64,000 bases of DNA from Platerodrilus igneus. Taxonomy: Eukaryota; Arthropoda; Insecta; Coleoptera; Lycidae. The stretch is from the NCBI GenBank assembly GCA_036346225.1, contig JARFIW010001489.1:682001-746000 (forward strand). Direction: 5' to 3'. The notes under the pieces were generated by a model that saw only the letters and a program-made list of their open reading frames with translations, ran no database searches and was not told the origin of the DNA. The position numbers and the translations under genes are program-made. Shown here one piece after another: positions 1 to 10,833 of this stretch (its first letter is position 1; each line of letters starts with the position of its first letter).

Positions 1-785
1 TTTTTATAAGGTTTGATGTACATTCCGTTTCCGACTGCAATGTCCTCCATTGCCTTGTTATGACGTTGTTTTTCCGCTAGTTGTTCCTTAGCGATTTTAG
101 TATCTGAAACTGCTTTTGTAACAGCAGCTGCACCTCCAGTAAGAGTACCAAGGGCGCATAAGCCTGTAAAAATTGGTATTAGTGGTAGAAAACCCCTTGT
201 TTTAGGAATTGATATAATACGAGCTGATTTAATATGCTTCTTTTGTTTTGCTGTATTGGCGGCCTTAATTGCTATGATGATTGCATCCATAATATTATAT
301 CCTTTAGCCCTTTTTAAAGCTGTACGTGTTTGTTTGATAATACTTTTAATACCTAGCGTACTTCTCATTGTACGTTTCTTTATCAGTTTTCTTATTTTAT
401 TGATATTTTTTGTTCTCAGTGATGCACAGGCACCCATACCAAGTTTTACTTTAGCTTTCATTGCGGTAGCTACTCCAAATGCTGCTGCTTTTTCACCTAA
501 AGACGAGTCACCAGAATTTAGTCTTTCTGTAGCTAACTGAGCTAACTTCGAATCTGCTTGATGGCGTTTAGATAGATCCTTTTCTTTGGAGTATGCAATA
601 TCGTGCTCCTTACAAGCCTCGTCTAACTTGTTTATTCCCTTGTTTCCCCGAGCTAACCGTTTGATTAGTTTTGTACTCGGACCGCAAAATTTGTAACCCG
701 GAATATGCGCTTCAAATAGTAAATTGTTAATTACAGTCTTTAACAGTCCGTTCCCAGTAGTTTTAGGATGATTATAGGTAATCAT
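1..785 (-). CDS. Polinton phospholipase A2-domain (PLA2-like) protein, runs off window
   Basis: Reading the minus strand from an ATG at 785-783 gives about 261 codons with no stop, continuing past the window edge. Residues about 30-65 carry a PLA2-like core: a glycine/cysteine calcium-loop segment (PGYKFCGPSTKL) followed by the catalytic-type motif DEACKEHDIAY, as in the parvovirus VP1-unique PLA2 fold and related Polinton proteins. The middle is very basic (runs of KIRKLIKK type). Around residues 200-225 there is a hydrophobic, glycine-rich segment, and the last visible residues end in a GNGMYIKPYK motif that I associate with insect Polinton proteins. A capsid-associated membrane-penetration role is inference from the parvovirus family. 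It lies head-to-head with the ATPase, 130 bp apart. The frame is intact, unlike almost everything else here. Confidence 0.75.
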   Translation of the reverse strand, partial: MITYNHPKTTGNGLLKTVINNLLFEAHIPGYKFCGPSTKLIKRLARGNKGINKLDEACKEHDIAYSKEKDLSKRHQADSKLAQLATERLNSGDSSLGEKAAAFGVATAMKAKVKLGMGACASLRTKNINKIRKLIKKRTMRSTLGIKSIIKQTRTALKRAKGYNIMDAIIIAIKAANTAKQKKHIKSARIISIPKTRGFLPLIPIFTGLCALGTLTGGAAAVTKAVSDTKIAKEQLAEKQRHNKAMEDIAVGNGMYIKPYK

Positions 786-914
786 TAACCGACAACTGTC
801 CTCTCAAGCTGTGCAGTAAATAAATAAAATATTGTGAATTAATGATTCTTTATATACTCGCCGTTTCTTATATATAATTCCACTTTTTTACAATCGAATT
901 TAATACTTGCAAAC
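786..914. promoter_or_regulatory. Divergent intergenic region of the Polinton fragment
   Basis: This 129-bp AT-rich gap separates the minus-strand PLA2-type gene from the plus-strand ATPase. It contains an AAATAAATAAAATATT stretch but no clear consensus promoter. That both genes are driven from here is inferred only from their head-to-head arrangement. Confidence 0.35.
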
Positions 915-1440
915 ATGCGTGTTGTGAAACAATCAACATCTTTAACCATAAACAATAATGACATTGACGTGCAATCCTTAGCTAAAAAAAAACATAGCGT
1001 TCTTCTGCCTTCATCTATTCGATGTCTAGTTGTTGGTCCATCAAATTGCGGTAAAACCAACGCTATGATTATGTTGATAGAACATCCTAATGGTTTAAAG
1101 TTTAAAAACGTATATGTTTATTCTAAATCACTTTATCAACCAATGTATCAATACCTTGAAAGTCTACTGCAACCTATAAAAGAAATCAAATATACCTTTT
1201 TCCAGTTCTGATAATATTATATCACCATCTGATGCTCGAAATAATTTTATATTTGTTTTTGATGATGTAGCTTGCGATAAACAAGGTATCATTAGGGAAT
1301 ACTTTTGTATGGGGCGTCATAAACAAGTAAACAGTTTTTACTTTTGTCAAAGTTATACTCGTATACCAAAGCACTTACGACGTGATAATGCTAATCTTTT
1401 AGTTTTATTTAAACAAGATGATTTAAACTTGTTCCATAGA
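915..1440 (+). pseudogene. Polinton FtsK/HerA-type packaging ATPase, frameshifted and 3'-truncated
   Basis: The ATG at 915 opens a frame with a Walker A motif, VVGPSNCGKT, at residues about 39-48. A one-base gain in a T run near 1198 shifts the frame. The continuation (1200-1440) holds a Walker B motif, FVFDDVACDKQ, followed by a FCQSYTRIPKHLRRDNANLL segment typical of the A32-like genome-packaging ATPases of Polintons and adintoviruses. Known family role: ATP-driven packaging of element DNA into capsids. The coding match ends at about 1440, where antisense BEL/Pao gag sequence begins, so the C-terminus is missing. With a shifted frame and no C-terminus it is unlikely to be functional. Confidence 0.75.
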
Positions 1441-1445
1441 GCTGA

Positions 1446-2054
1446 GGTAATGTGACGAATATTACGATATTTTTTCCGAAGTTTTGTGTATGCAAGAGCG
1501 TAATTGGCTTCTGTAAAGTCAAAGTTTTTAATGGTTAAAGGTGCGGAATCCTTTAGTGCTGATTGAAGATACGAAAATTTATCTACGTCCGACAAATCGT
1601 TATTAAGATGAACTAAACTATCAAAACGATCAATAAAACTTTTAAATAAACAAATTTTTCCATCAAACGTAGACAGCGTCAGCGGAGAGAGTGATACTTT
1701 CGACTTTAAAGTATCTAGAGGCGGGGACAGATCAGCCCGTGGCGAAGATTGGCTGGTAAACAGCTTGAAATAGAGCGCTTTTATTTTAACTTAGTTGTTA
1801 TCAAAGCGTTTACGTATAGCGTCTTCCATCTCAAATTGTTTATCAGCGTTACCGACGGAAAAAATTGCACTTACTATCCAATTATAATGTGTTAAAAAAT
1901 TTTCTCTGACGGTTTCCAGAGATTCATACTGTGCGCTAAATAAATCTAAAAAGTCTGTTTCGACCGTAAATTTTTCAGCGATTTCAAACATTTCCTCTAG
2001 TGACTTAATTGCAATATTACGTAGAAAACCATTACGTTTCAACTTTTCTGCCAT
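1446..2054 (-). pseudogene. BEL/Pao retrotransposon gag (DUF1759-like), truncated
   Basis: From ATG 2054 the minus frame runs 87 codons to a TAA at 1793-1791, then continues open in the same frame to about 1446. Past the stop it shows the DUF1759-like core of BEL/Pao Gag: PLTLSTFDGK, FIDRFDSLVH and LSDVDKFSYLQSALKDSA, with TIKNFDFTEANYALA behind. The N-terminal part is helical and acidic. The frame happens to stay open into antisense ATPase sequence down to 1353, but residues past RNIRHI are not Gag. Only the first part of Gag survives; no pol was found nearby. A single nonsense codon and loss of the 3' part make it a pseudogene. Confidence 0.65.
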
Positions 2055-2235
2055 GGTTAAAAATAAAATGAATACAAAAGCGGATGAAATAAGAACGAGA
2101 ACTTGACGATTTATAATAGCCTAGCAACGATAACAAATACGTAAGCCTATTGCAAAGTAGATAACAAATGCTCGTAAACAACTCAACGATACAAATTATG
2201 CTAATTAAAACTGTCAATGCTTTTATAAGCGGTAT
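2055..2235 (-). promoter_or_regulatory. Putative BEL/Pao leader and TATA box
   Basis: Immediately upstream (minus sense) of the BEL gag start, the minus strand contains CTTATAAAAG at 2229-2220, about 165 bp before the ATG, compatible with an LTR promoter. I could not define LTR ends, because no second copy is present and no clear primer-binding site precedes the ATG. Confidence 0.35.
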
Positions 2236-2849
2236 GGTTAATTATATGAATTTGTGGTTTAATTTAATTTAATCCGGCGAGAAGTTACCAAATGAAAAAT
2301 AACTGAAGCGGTAGAAAAATGATAAGTAACAAATAACGAATAGCTCTTTGGTAGAGAGAAGTGGACTGTATATAAAATTAAGTGATAATTTAACAAACAA
2401 CATATATTTAATGGTGTTAATCAAATCAAGCGTTTACTAAAAACACTCACCTGGTGTTTACAAAACCGTGTCAATAAGAAAAACGATGTAAACAAGAAAC
2501 TATTTTTTTTCTTTGGCGGGTGTAGCAAAGCACAGTTATGACGATAGCGGTGTTCTGAAGAAAAGCGGTTTATTTAATTAATTTGTTCTACGTAGAACAT
2601 GTAAAATGCGGTCTGTTCGAACGACAAATCGATACTCTTGCTTCGTGTGTTTTCCCAATTAATATTGTTCTTGCACATGCGAAATAACACAGTTTTATCA
2701 CTCGCGGCACTTTATGGCGTATGCTTGAAGTAAACAGGGAAATTTTACTCTAACAAATTTAAATATACCGAGACGAACGTAAATAATCAACAAACTCAAC
2801 GTAAAATAAAATTTAGCTTTAATTATTTACAATATAAACGGATCATATG
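2236..2849. other. AT-rich stretch without recognisable gene
   Basis: No coding similarity was seen on either strand. It may include the rest of the BEL LTR. The one notable element is a perfect 16-bp palindrome, TGTTCTACGTAGAACA, at 2584-2599. Confidence 0.4.
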
Positions 2850-3970
2850 CAAATAAGATTAGTACAAGGTTATGCTACATTTAACAAGAAAGAGCAACTA
2901 CTGTGTTCAAAGACAACAAACTTAGAAACAAGGAAAAGATGACTTAAAACGTATGTGTTGAGCACAGCATTGTATGACTGTGTAACCTGGACAGTAGGAG
3001 AAGCCGACAGTAAAAGATAGAAACCTTTGAAATGGGGTGCTCCAGACGTATGATGATGATATTATGGACAGAAAAAGTTGAGCACAAAAGGTACTACAAA
3101 TGGTAGGGAAAGAAAGTATGTGAAAAATAGTAAAAAAGAGAAGAGATAGGATGATAGGCCACATACTAAGGCACGAGGGAATAGTGCGGAATACATTAGA
3201 TGCAGAGATAGGGAAAAAGAGAGGATGAGGTAGACCTAAGTTAGACTATTGCAGATAGTGAAAGAAGTAGGCTGTGGGAATTTCAGGGAAATGTGTAGGA
3301 TAGCTCAAAATGGAAATAAATAGAAGTACGCGTTCAACCAGTTTCAAGACGGAAAACCTAAAGACGAAAAAATAATTGCACTTAAACCTGATAAATATAA
3401 ACAACTACAGGTGTTGGATTTGAAATATTATCAATTAATGTTGATTGTGTGAAAGGATATATTGGAAAACTATTAATTAGGCAAATGTTCAAGTGCTAAG
3501 GGATCTTGGTAGGTGCAGGCTCCTTAATCCCCTTCACATACCACTGATTATCGTGGAAATAGGATATATATGTGTAAACAATAGATGGGGAACCAAATCG
3601 CATCTAACAAGAAAGAACACCGGCTTTGTATGAAGATAACAAACCTAGAGACAGGAAAAAATTGTTAAAAACATATGTGTGGAGCACAGCACAGTAGGTC
3701 TATGAAATAGGGGCAGTAGAATAAGCAAACAGAAAAAAGGTTGAAGTCTTTTGGAATGTTGTGATTTAGATGTTTGAGGATGATAGCATCGACAGACAGA
3801 GTAATAACAAAGAGAATATAGAAATAGTAGAGGAATAAAAATATCTGCGGAAAACAAAAAAGGATTGGGAAAAATAAAAGGGCAGAATACGCTCTAAGGC
3901 ATTTTTGGAAAATAATGCAAGATATATTACAAGCAGAGATAGGAAAAAGTAAGTAGAGGTACAGCAACAC
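2850..3970 (+). repeat. Decayed RTE 3' ends (two serial segments)
   Basis: From 2850 the sequence follows the 3' quarter of the RTE ORF found at 10075-10584 (the YVWSTALYGCEAW...FEMWCYRRMMKISW region and downstream), but with many stops and indels. Near 3590-3970 a second, older copy of the same C-terminal region begins again at GCATCTAACAAGAAAGAAC. The same serial order recurs at 11910-12664, 41440-42211 and 53550-54180, so it is part of the family's 3' UTR. There is no coding capacity. Confidence 0.7.
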
Positions 3971-3974
3971 AGAC

Positions 3975-5180
3975 TATAGGTAAGAAAAAAATAGAAGCGA
4001 GAAAACCCTGGGTAACAAAAGAGATATTAGATTTAATAGAGAATAGAAGAAAGCTTTAACCTTTCAGAGAAGTGGATAGTGAAAGTAAGCAAAAATATAA
4101 TACAGTTAGAAATAAGTACATGAGTGTAAAAAAGCTAGAAATAAATGGATGGAGGAGAATTGTAAGGGAATACAAGATGATTTGAGAGTAAGTAAGACAG
4201 ACAGGGCTTACAGGGCAGTTAAAAAGTTTTTTGAGGAAGATAGAAAAAAATATAATGATATTAGAGACGAGAATAATGAGCTTCTAATAAATAAAGTTGA
4301 GGTAGCAGATAGATGGAAAAGATATTTAGAAGATTTATATAGGGGAGACGATATGGATGAGTTAGAGAACGACCAAGAAGAGGATGTAGAAATAGGGTTC
4401 TCAATATTAAGAAAGGAATTTGATAGAGCTCTTCGGAATCTTAAACTAAATAAAGCGCCAGAAATAGACGATATTTCCGCAGAACTAATAAAATATGCAA
4501 GTCAGAAAACTCTAGACAGATTATATGAACTAGTAAAAGTAATATATGACACAGGTGAGGTTCCAATAGATTTCGAAAACAATATTATTATCTCAATCCC
4601 AAAAAAGTCAGGAGCTGATAGGTGTGAGAATTTTAGAACGGTTAGTTTTACTTCTCATGCTTCCTAAATACTAACAATAATAATTAAAAATAGAGTAGAA
4701 GCTTTGACTGAGAATTATTTAGGCGAAGACCAATATGGTTTTCGTAAAAACAGAGAGACTAGAGAACCGATACTAATGATTAGGGTAATTATTGAAAAAA
4801 GGTTACAAAAGAATAAAAAGACTCATTTCGCGTTTGTAGATTTAGAAAAGCATTTGATAGGGTTAATTGGATTGTTATGTTCAGGGTTTTGCGAAAAATA
4901 AGAATCTCTCATAGGGATAGAAAAATTATTTACAGTCTGCATAAAAACCAAAGCGTAGTAATTAGATTTAATAAAATAGAAAAGGAAGCTAAGATTAGAA
5001 ATGGTGTTAGACAGGGTTGTATACTGTCTCGCTTGATGTTTAATGTTTATATTGAGGAAGCTTTAAACTTATCTAGAGAGAGAAAAGAGATAGGTATTAG
5101 TGTACAGGGACAGAATAGACATGTTACGTTTTGCAGATGATATAGCCATTATAGCAGAGTCTAGAAAAGAGTTAGGCGAG
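3975..5180 (+). pseudogene. RTE-clade reverse transcriptase, diverged second subfamily
   Basis: Plus-strand pieces in several frames (4149-4667, 4704-4901, 4877-5165) align in order to the RTE polymerase: a connector (KTDRAYRAVKKFF), the RT fingers with KAPEIDDISAELIKYA, IISIPKKSGADRCENFRT, EDQYGFRKNRETRE and FVDLEKH, then RNGVRQGCILSRLMFN, and FADD read in a shifted frame at about 5133. Residues differ widely from the copy at 7611, so this is a separate RTE lineage. It has at least one nonsense codon at 4664-4666 and several frameshifts, and stops at about 5180 at the inverted CR1-like element. Confidence 0.75.
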
Positions 5181-7290
5181 TTTTTAAATATTTTAAAGCA
5201 TATTTTGGTAGTTTTTTTTTCATTTAAAAATAACTTATTGTGGTAAAACCATATTTTTGCACGATTCATACTTGCATTCAACACTTGTGTTAAATTTACA
5301 CCATGAGAAAACAGAGTGATGTCATCTGCATAGGGGATGATATCAGAGTTAAGAATTGATAGTGGTAGGTCATTAATGAAGCAAAGGAACAAAAGTGGCT
5401 TCTGTCAGTTAAGCAAGATTTTATTAATGAGATACTGCTATTATCAAAATTTAATAAAAGCAGTTTTTTTTTAATAGCAGTGGATGATCAACACAATCGA
5501 ATGCCTTGCTTAGATCGCAGAAATTCGACATGAAATATTCACAGTTATCGAACGATTCAGAGATCTTGTTGACTAGGGTGATAATAGCATCAGTAGTTGA
5601 CAATTTTATCCTGAACTCAAATTCTTTGGTACTTAATAACTTATTGGTTTCCAAATAATCAGCCATTTGAGTATTTAAAATAAATTCAAAAATTTTTGAA
5701 AAAATGGGTAGTAAAGAAATAGGCCGATAGTTTTGATTATCAGAAAGATTTTCTTTCTTGTGAAGGAACAACATTAAGGAACAAACACTCCTTGATGCAG
5801 TAGTTAAAGAGTTAAGTAAGTGGTACGACAATAAGATTGTGTACTACCATAATTAAAGTTGCATTTAGTTTATAAATATCCCTAGCATGAGATTTATTTA
5901 GAGAATTAATAGCATCCCTTACTTGAATGTAGGAGATGTCAGAGAATTTAAATTGAGTGTCGCTTGATTTAATTGGGTTATTATGAGTGGATACACAACT
6001 ACTCTCAAATGGCGGTGAAGATATATTACTAATAATGTTTTCAACAGAGTTAGTAAAATAATTATTGAGATCAGTTGCAGTCAAGTCAATTACAGAACCA
6101 TTTTTACATGATTTTCCACTGTCATTAATTAGCTTCCATTTGACCCTGTTATTGTTACCCGAATTACTTATAAATTTATCAAAAACTTTGCATTTAGCTG
6201 CTCTTAAGGTTGCTCTATACTGATATTTCAATTTAATTTTCAAACGAATTAAAAGATTTTTATTTGGGTTTACAGTACAGACTTCACATCGAGAAAGATA
6301 CTTTTCCCGCATTGCTTCCAGATCCTTTGTAAACCATTTTAGTCTAAGACTCGAATTAGGTGTTATTCGTCTAAGTTTGATAGGAAAACATAGAGCCACA
6401 GCATTCTAAATAGATAAAAAAATGTCAAATTTCTCATGAGCAGATAAGTTACTATCATCAATAAATGACCAATTATGTTGATCAATGTAGTAATAAAAAT
6501 TTTCCATAGTTTGTCAATGGATGATATTCCGATAATTGAATAGGTGCTTTAAAATTCAGGTCCAACTTACATTGCAAGGAAATACCATAATGATCAGAAA
6601 CGCCCGTATTGACTATTTCACATCGATATGAATAGGCTACTAGGTTAGTAAAAATATTATCAAGACAATTATTTAGTCTGGTTGGTTCTCTGTTCAAAAA
6701 ATAAAGCAAAAAAAAGTTGCAAAAAAAATCTATTAGATAGATAGCGTTTTATCCCCCGCGCCAAAGTGATCATTGAAATCGCCACAGATTATAATGTTCT
6801 TCAATTTAGAAGATTTAATTAAATTAAGCACTTTATAAAGTATTTCACAAAAAGTTTTAATACAACCTTTATTAGCAGATCTATAAGTATTTATAATAAT
6901 AAGAACAGGGATGAAAATAACGGCTAGATCAGCATGTAAATCAATTTAGCATTTGTTTATATTATCCAAACATATGGGATTAAAATTACAATTACACTCT
7001 GCAAAAATTGCTACACCTCCCCAGGAGGTCTGCAATATCCAGAAATAGGAACCAAATTATTAAGTTTTAAGTATAGTAACTCGTCATCTCTTAAATTAAT
7101 TTCATTAAGACAAAGTAAATTCCATTTATCTATGCTAGAAATAAGAAAAGCCTCCACTTAATTAGTCTTATTTTTTAACGATTGAATATTAATTGATAAT
7201 AGAATAAAATTAGGTATAAAACTCCTGTTAGTTTCCTTATTTACATTAACATCAGCATTTAGTGCTGAATTGTCATTAATTATTGAAAAC
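5180..7290 (-). pseudogene. CR1/Jockey-like LINE: endonuclease plus reverse transcriptase
   Basis: Minus-strand order from 7290 down: endonuclease fragments (LINIQSLKNKT, GDFNDHFGAG, then RLNNCLDNIFTN and GVSDHYGI, the C-terminal catalytic SDH-type site), a linker region (5812-6399) ending in an altered SRARD-type segment, then RT motifs NYRPISLLPIFSKIFE and DLSKAFDCVDH (5451-5831) and YADDITLFSHG (5069-5392). This is the APE-endonuclease/RT architecture of CR1/Jockey-superfamily LINEs; the exact clade is inference. There are many stops and frameshifts. It abuts the diverged RTE in inverse orientation at about 5180 and the full-length RTE at about 7290-7321, with a short ATT repeat at 7295-7316. 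Confidence 0.7.
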
Positions 7291-7321
7291 CCCTTTCATT
7301 ATTATTATTATTATTTCGAAT

Positions 7322-7484
7322 GGACCTGCAGCTTGCCGAAGTTCTAAATTACTAGAACAGGTGAAATGGCTTGCGTGTTCTAATGAGCTAAAGAGCCAAA
7401 CTACAGGTCCAACCAAAGTAGTAGGGTCGTTAGTGAGGAACCAGACTAAGACAGGTCCCCGAAAGAGGGCAGCGGCTCTTTCGG
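7322..7484 (+). promoter_or_regulatory. Structured RTE 5' UTR
   Basis: Three pairings are visible: GGACCTG (7322-7328) with CAGGTCC (7404-7410, repeated at 7452-7458); an internal hairpin GTTCTA/TAGAAC (7341-7346 with 7353-7358, six-base loop); and a perfect 9-bp hairpin CCGAAAGAG/CTCTTTCGG (7459-7467 with 7476-7484). Self-cleaving HDV-like ribozymes are known at the 5' ends of some RTE and R2 elements. I could not complete that fold here. Confidence 0.5.
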
Positions 7485-7610
7485 TACTTAGATTGGCAGA
7501 GACCATAGGGGTCGGTATGGCAGTCTAAGACACACTACCACGATGTGGAAGGCAACGGGAAACCACCACATTATCTCCCAAGTACACAGCGTACTTAAAT
7601 TGTAACAAAC

Positions 7611-10584
7611 ATGATGGCATTCTCTGGGGTAAAAGATTCCGGAGTTAAAATAGTCCCCCGTTCGGATCTCCGGGAGGGGACTACTTCGGAGGATGCGATC
7701 GGAAAGTTAAAAATAAGAGTTGGGAACATTCTGCGAGTCGGAGCGTGGAATGTTAGAAGTATGAAGCAAGTAGGTAAGCTAGAGAACCTAAAAATCGAAA
7801 TGAATAGGTTATCACTAGACACAGTAGGGATCAGCGAAGTTCGGTGGCCAGAGGCGGGGATTTTGGAGTGGAGACTTCAGGGTAATTCATACAGGAGCAG
7901 AGGACGGAAATTTGGGTGTGGGGATAGTTATGCGGATAAAGATAGGATACTGTGTAGAAAATTACTTACAAAAGAACGAAAGAGTACTCATGGTTAGATT
8001 AGAAGCTAAACCGGTAAACACAGTAATAATACAAGTATACATGCCCACCTCTAGCTACAGTGACGAAGAGGTAGAAGCCATCTACAAAGATATCGAAGAC
8101 ATATTAAGATACGTAAAAGGACATGAAAATTTAATAATTACGAGGGATTTTAATGCTGTGGTAGGTGAGGGTAGGGAAGGAGCGGTAGTAGGTTTATTTG
8201 GTTTAGGCACGAGAAACGACAGGGGAAATAGGCTGGTAGAATTTTGCGACAAGAACAATTTAATCATCACAAACACATTATTTCAACATCATGCTAGAAG
8301 ACGATATACGTGGAAGATGCCAGGAGATATAGGACGATATCAAATAGATTACATTCTTGTTAGACAACGGTTTAGGAATCAAGTAAAAGATTGTAGAAGC
8401 TACCCAGAAGCAGATATAGATACTGACCACAACATCGTAATTATGAAGGCCGCACTTAAATTTAAAAATCTGAAAAAAAGGAACGGAAAAAGACACTTGG
8501 ACTTAGAGAAACTAAAAGATAAAGATATTCAAGAAAGATTCGAAAAAAAGTCAAATGAATTGCTGAATGATATCGGGAAAATATCTGATACTAATGAAGT
8601 AGAAACAGAATGGAATAACATTAAATCCAGCCTAGACATGGCGGCCAGAGATATTTTGAGGTATACACAAAAAGAAAATAAGAAACCATGGATAACAAAG
8701 GATATCGTGAATTTAATAGAAGAAAGACGAAAATACAAAAATAAATCAGACGAAACAGGAAAACAGAGATACAAAACCATAAAATGGGACATTATTCGAA
8801 AATGCAGGAAAGCTAAAGAACAATGGATTGATGAAAAGTGCAAAGAAGTACAAACTAAGATGGAAATAGGAAAGACAGACGAAGCATACAAATTAATTAG
8901 AATGAATTTTAGGGATATAAAACCGTATAGCAAAAATATAAGGGACGCGCAAGGAAACGTCATTATAGAAAACGTAGAGAAAGTGAGTAGATGGCAAGAA
9001 TATATTTGGAATTTATATGCAGGAGAGGAACTAACTGCATTAGAACAGGAATCAGACATTGAAAATGATGACTTGGGATATCCTATACTTCGAGACGAGT
9101 TTGAATTAGCATTAAAGAGTCTGAAAAATGGTAAGGCACCGGGTACAGATAAGGTGCAAGCAGAAACTCTAAAAGCCGCTGGACAAGCAGTAACTGAACG
9201 TCTCTTCCAACTTGTAAGCTATATGTATGAGACAGGCAAGATACCCAAAGATTTCAAACGTAGCATCATAGTAACTATACCAAAAAAGAAAGGCGCGGAT
9301 AGATGTGAAAATTTTCGAACAATAAGTCTGACAGCACACGTGTCAAAAATATTAACTAGAATTGTGCAAAAACGAATGGAAAAACGAGCTGAAGAAATAT
9401 TAGGAGAAGACCAATTTGGCTTTAGGCGAAACAGGGGAACACGGGAGGCTATTTTAGCTCTGAGAGTGATAATGGAGAAAACAATAGAAAAAGGGAAAAG
9501 CATGTATATAGGGTTTGTAGATCTGGAAAAAGCATTCGACAATGTAAATTGGAAAAAAATGTTCGAAATACTCAAAAAGATTGGAATGAGTTATAGGGAA
9601 AGACGAATAGTACATAGCTTATACAAAGAGCAAACAGCAGTAATAGAATTAGAGCAGGAACGTAGAGAAGTAAACATTAGGAAAGGGGTGAGACAGGGAT
9701 GTGCCCTATCCCCATTGATTTTTAACTTGTACATAGAAGAGGCAATGAATACTGTCAAATGCAGGAAAACATTTGGAATTACTATGCAGGAACAAAAAAT
9801 TGATATGCTTAGATTTGCAGATGATATAGCGGTATTAGCGTCTAGCAAGGAAGAGTTAGAAGCTGCTCTTAATGAAATGGAAACGGTTCTAACAGAGAGA
9901 TACGGTATGAAAATTAACAACACTAAAACTAAAGTTCTAGTATGCAAAGGTGGGGAAAATCAATCAAAAACAAGAATACAAGTATGTAACACGAACTTAC
10001 AAAAGGTTAAGGATTTCTGCTACCTAGGAAGCCAAATAACGCAAGATGGGAAAAGCACAAAAGATATAAAACAAAGATTAGCACAAGGTCGTGCTACATT
10101 TAACAAGAAAAAGCAACTGCTGTACTCAAAGACCACAAACATAGAAACAAGGAAAAGATTGCTTAAAACATATGTGTGGAGCACAGCACTGTACGGCTGT
10201 GAAGCCTGAACAGTAGGAGAAGCGGACAAGAAAAAGGTAGAAGCCTTTGAAATGTGGTGTTACAGGCGTATGATGAAGATATCATGGAAAGACAAAGTTA
10301 AGAACGAAGAGGTACTAAAAATGGTAGGGGAAGAAAGAAATATGTGGAAAACGGTAAAAAATAGGAGAGATAGGATGATAGGCCACATACTACGGCATGA
10401 GGGAATAGTGCGGAATATTTTAGAAGCAGAGATAGGAAAAAAGAGAAGAAGAGGCAGACCTAGATTAGACTACTGCACACAGATAGTAAAAGATGTAGGC
10501 TGTAGAGGTTTCAGGGAGATGTGTAGGCTAGCCCAGAATAGAAATCAATGGAGGTACGCATCCAACCAATCCCAAGATGGATGA
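7611..10584 (+). pseudogene. RTE endonuclease-reverse transcriptase, one frameshift and one nonsense codon
   Basis: The likely start is ATG 7611. The N-terminal APE-type endonuclease shows LRVGAWNVRSMKQ, ISEVRWPE, then after a frameshift near 7870 VYMPTSS, ITRDFNAVVG (the usual GDFN glycine is R), QIDYILV and DTDHNIV. The RT follows: KAPGTDKVQAETL, VTIPKKKGADRCENFRTISL, EDQFGFRRNRGTR, FVDLEKAFDNV, GVRQGCALSPLIFNLYIEEA and the catalytic RFADDIAVLA. The C-terminal domain has YVWSTALYGCEA, MWCYRRMMKISW and RRRGRPRLDY. A TGA at 10207-10209 replaces the conserved Trp of CEAW; the rest continues in frame to 10584. In intact form it would nick target DNA and prime reverse transcription of its own RNA. 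With only two lesions this is a recent copy. Confidence 0.85.
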
Positions 10585-10833
10585 ACTAATGACGAAAAGA
10601 TAACTGTGCTTAAACATGATGATTATTATAAGTAACTACAAGAATTGGTTGGGCAATATTCTCGAATAATGTTAAGTGTGTGAAAAGATTTACTGGAAAA
10701 CCATTATTTCGGCAAATGTCTAAGTGTTGGGGGATCTTGGTAGCCACAGGTTGCTTAACCTTCTTCACTGAATTTCGGTAAAATAGGGTATAAAATTAGA
10801 AAACAATAGAAAGGGAACGAGCTGAATACACAT

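Noticed and set aside
256..540. Hydrophobic plus-strand ORF of 94 codons that looks like a membrane protein
   Set aside because: It is the antisense of the intact PLA2-domain ORF, whose basic residues read as hydrophobic codons on the other strand.
7322..7410. Complete HDV-like ribozyme fold
   Set aside because: P1- and P3-like pairings are present, but I could not find a matching second strand for P2 or a convincing P4, so I only list a structured 5' UTR.
8529..9059. Long minus-strand ORF of 176 codons
   Set aside because: Antisense to the RTE coding frame, with no motif of its own; the same applies to the minus ORFs at 9219-9575, 9591-9947 and 40415-40909.
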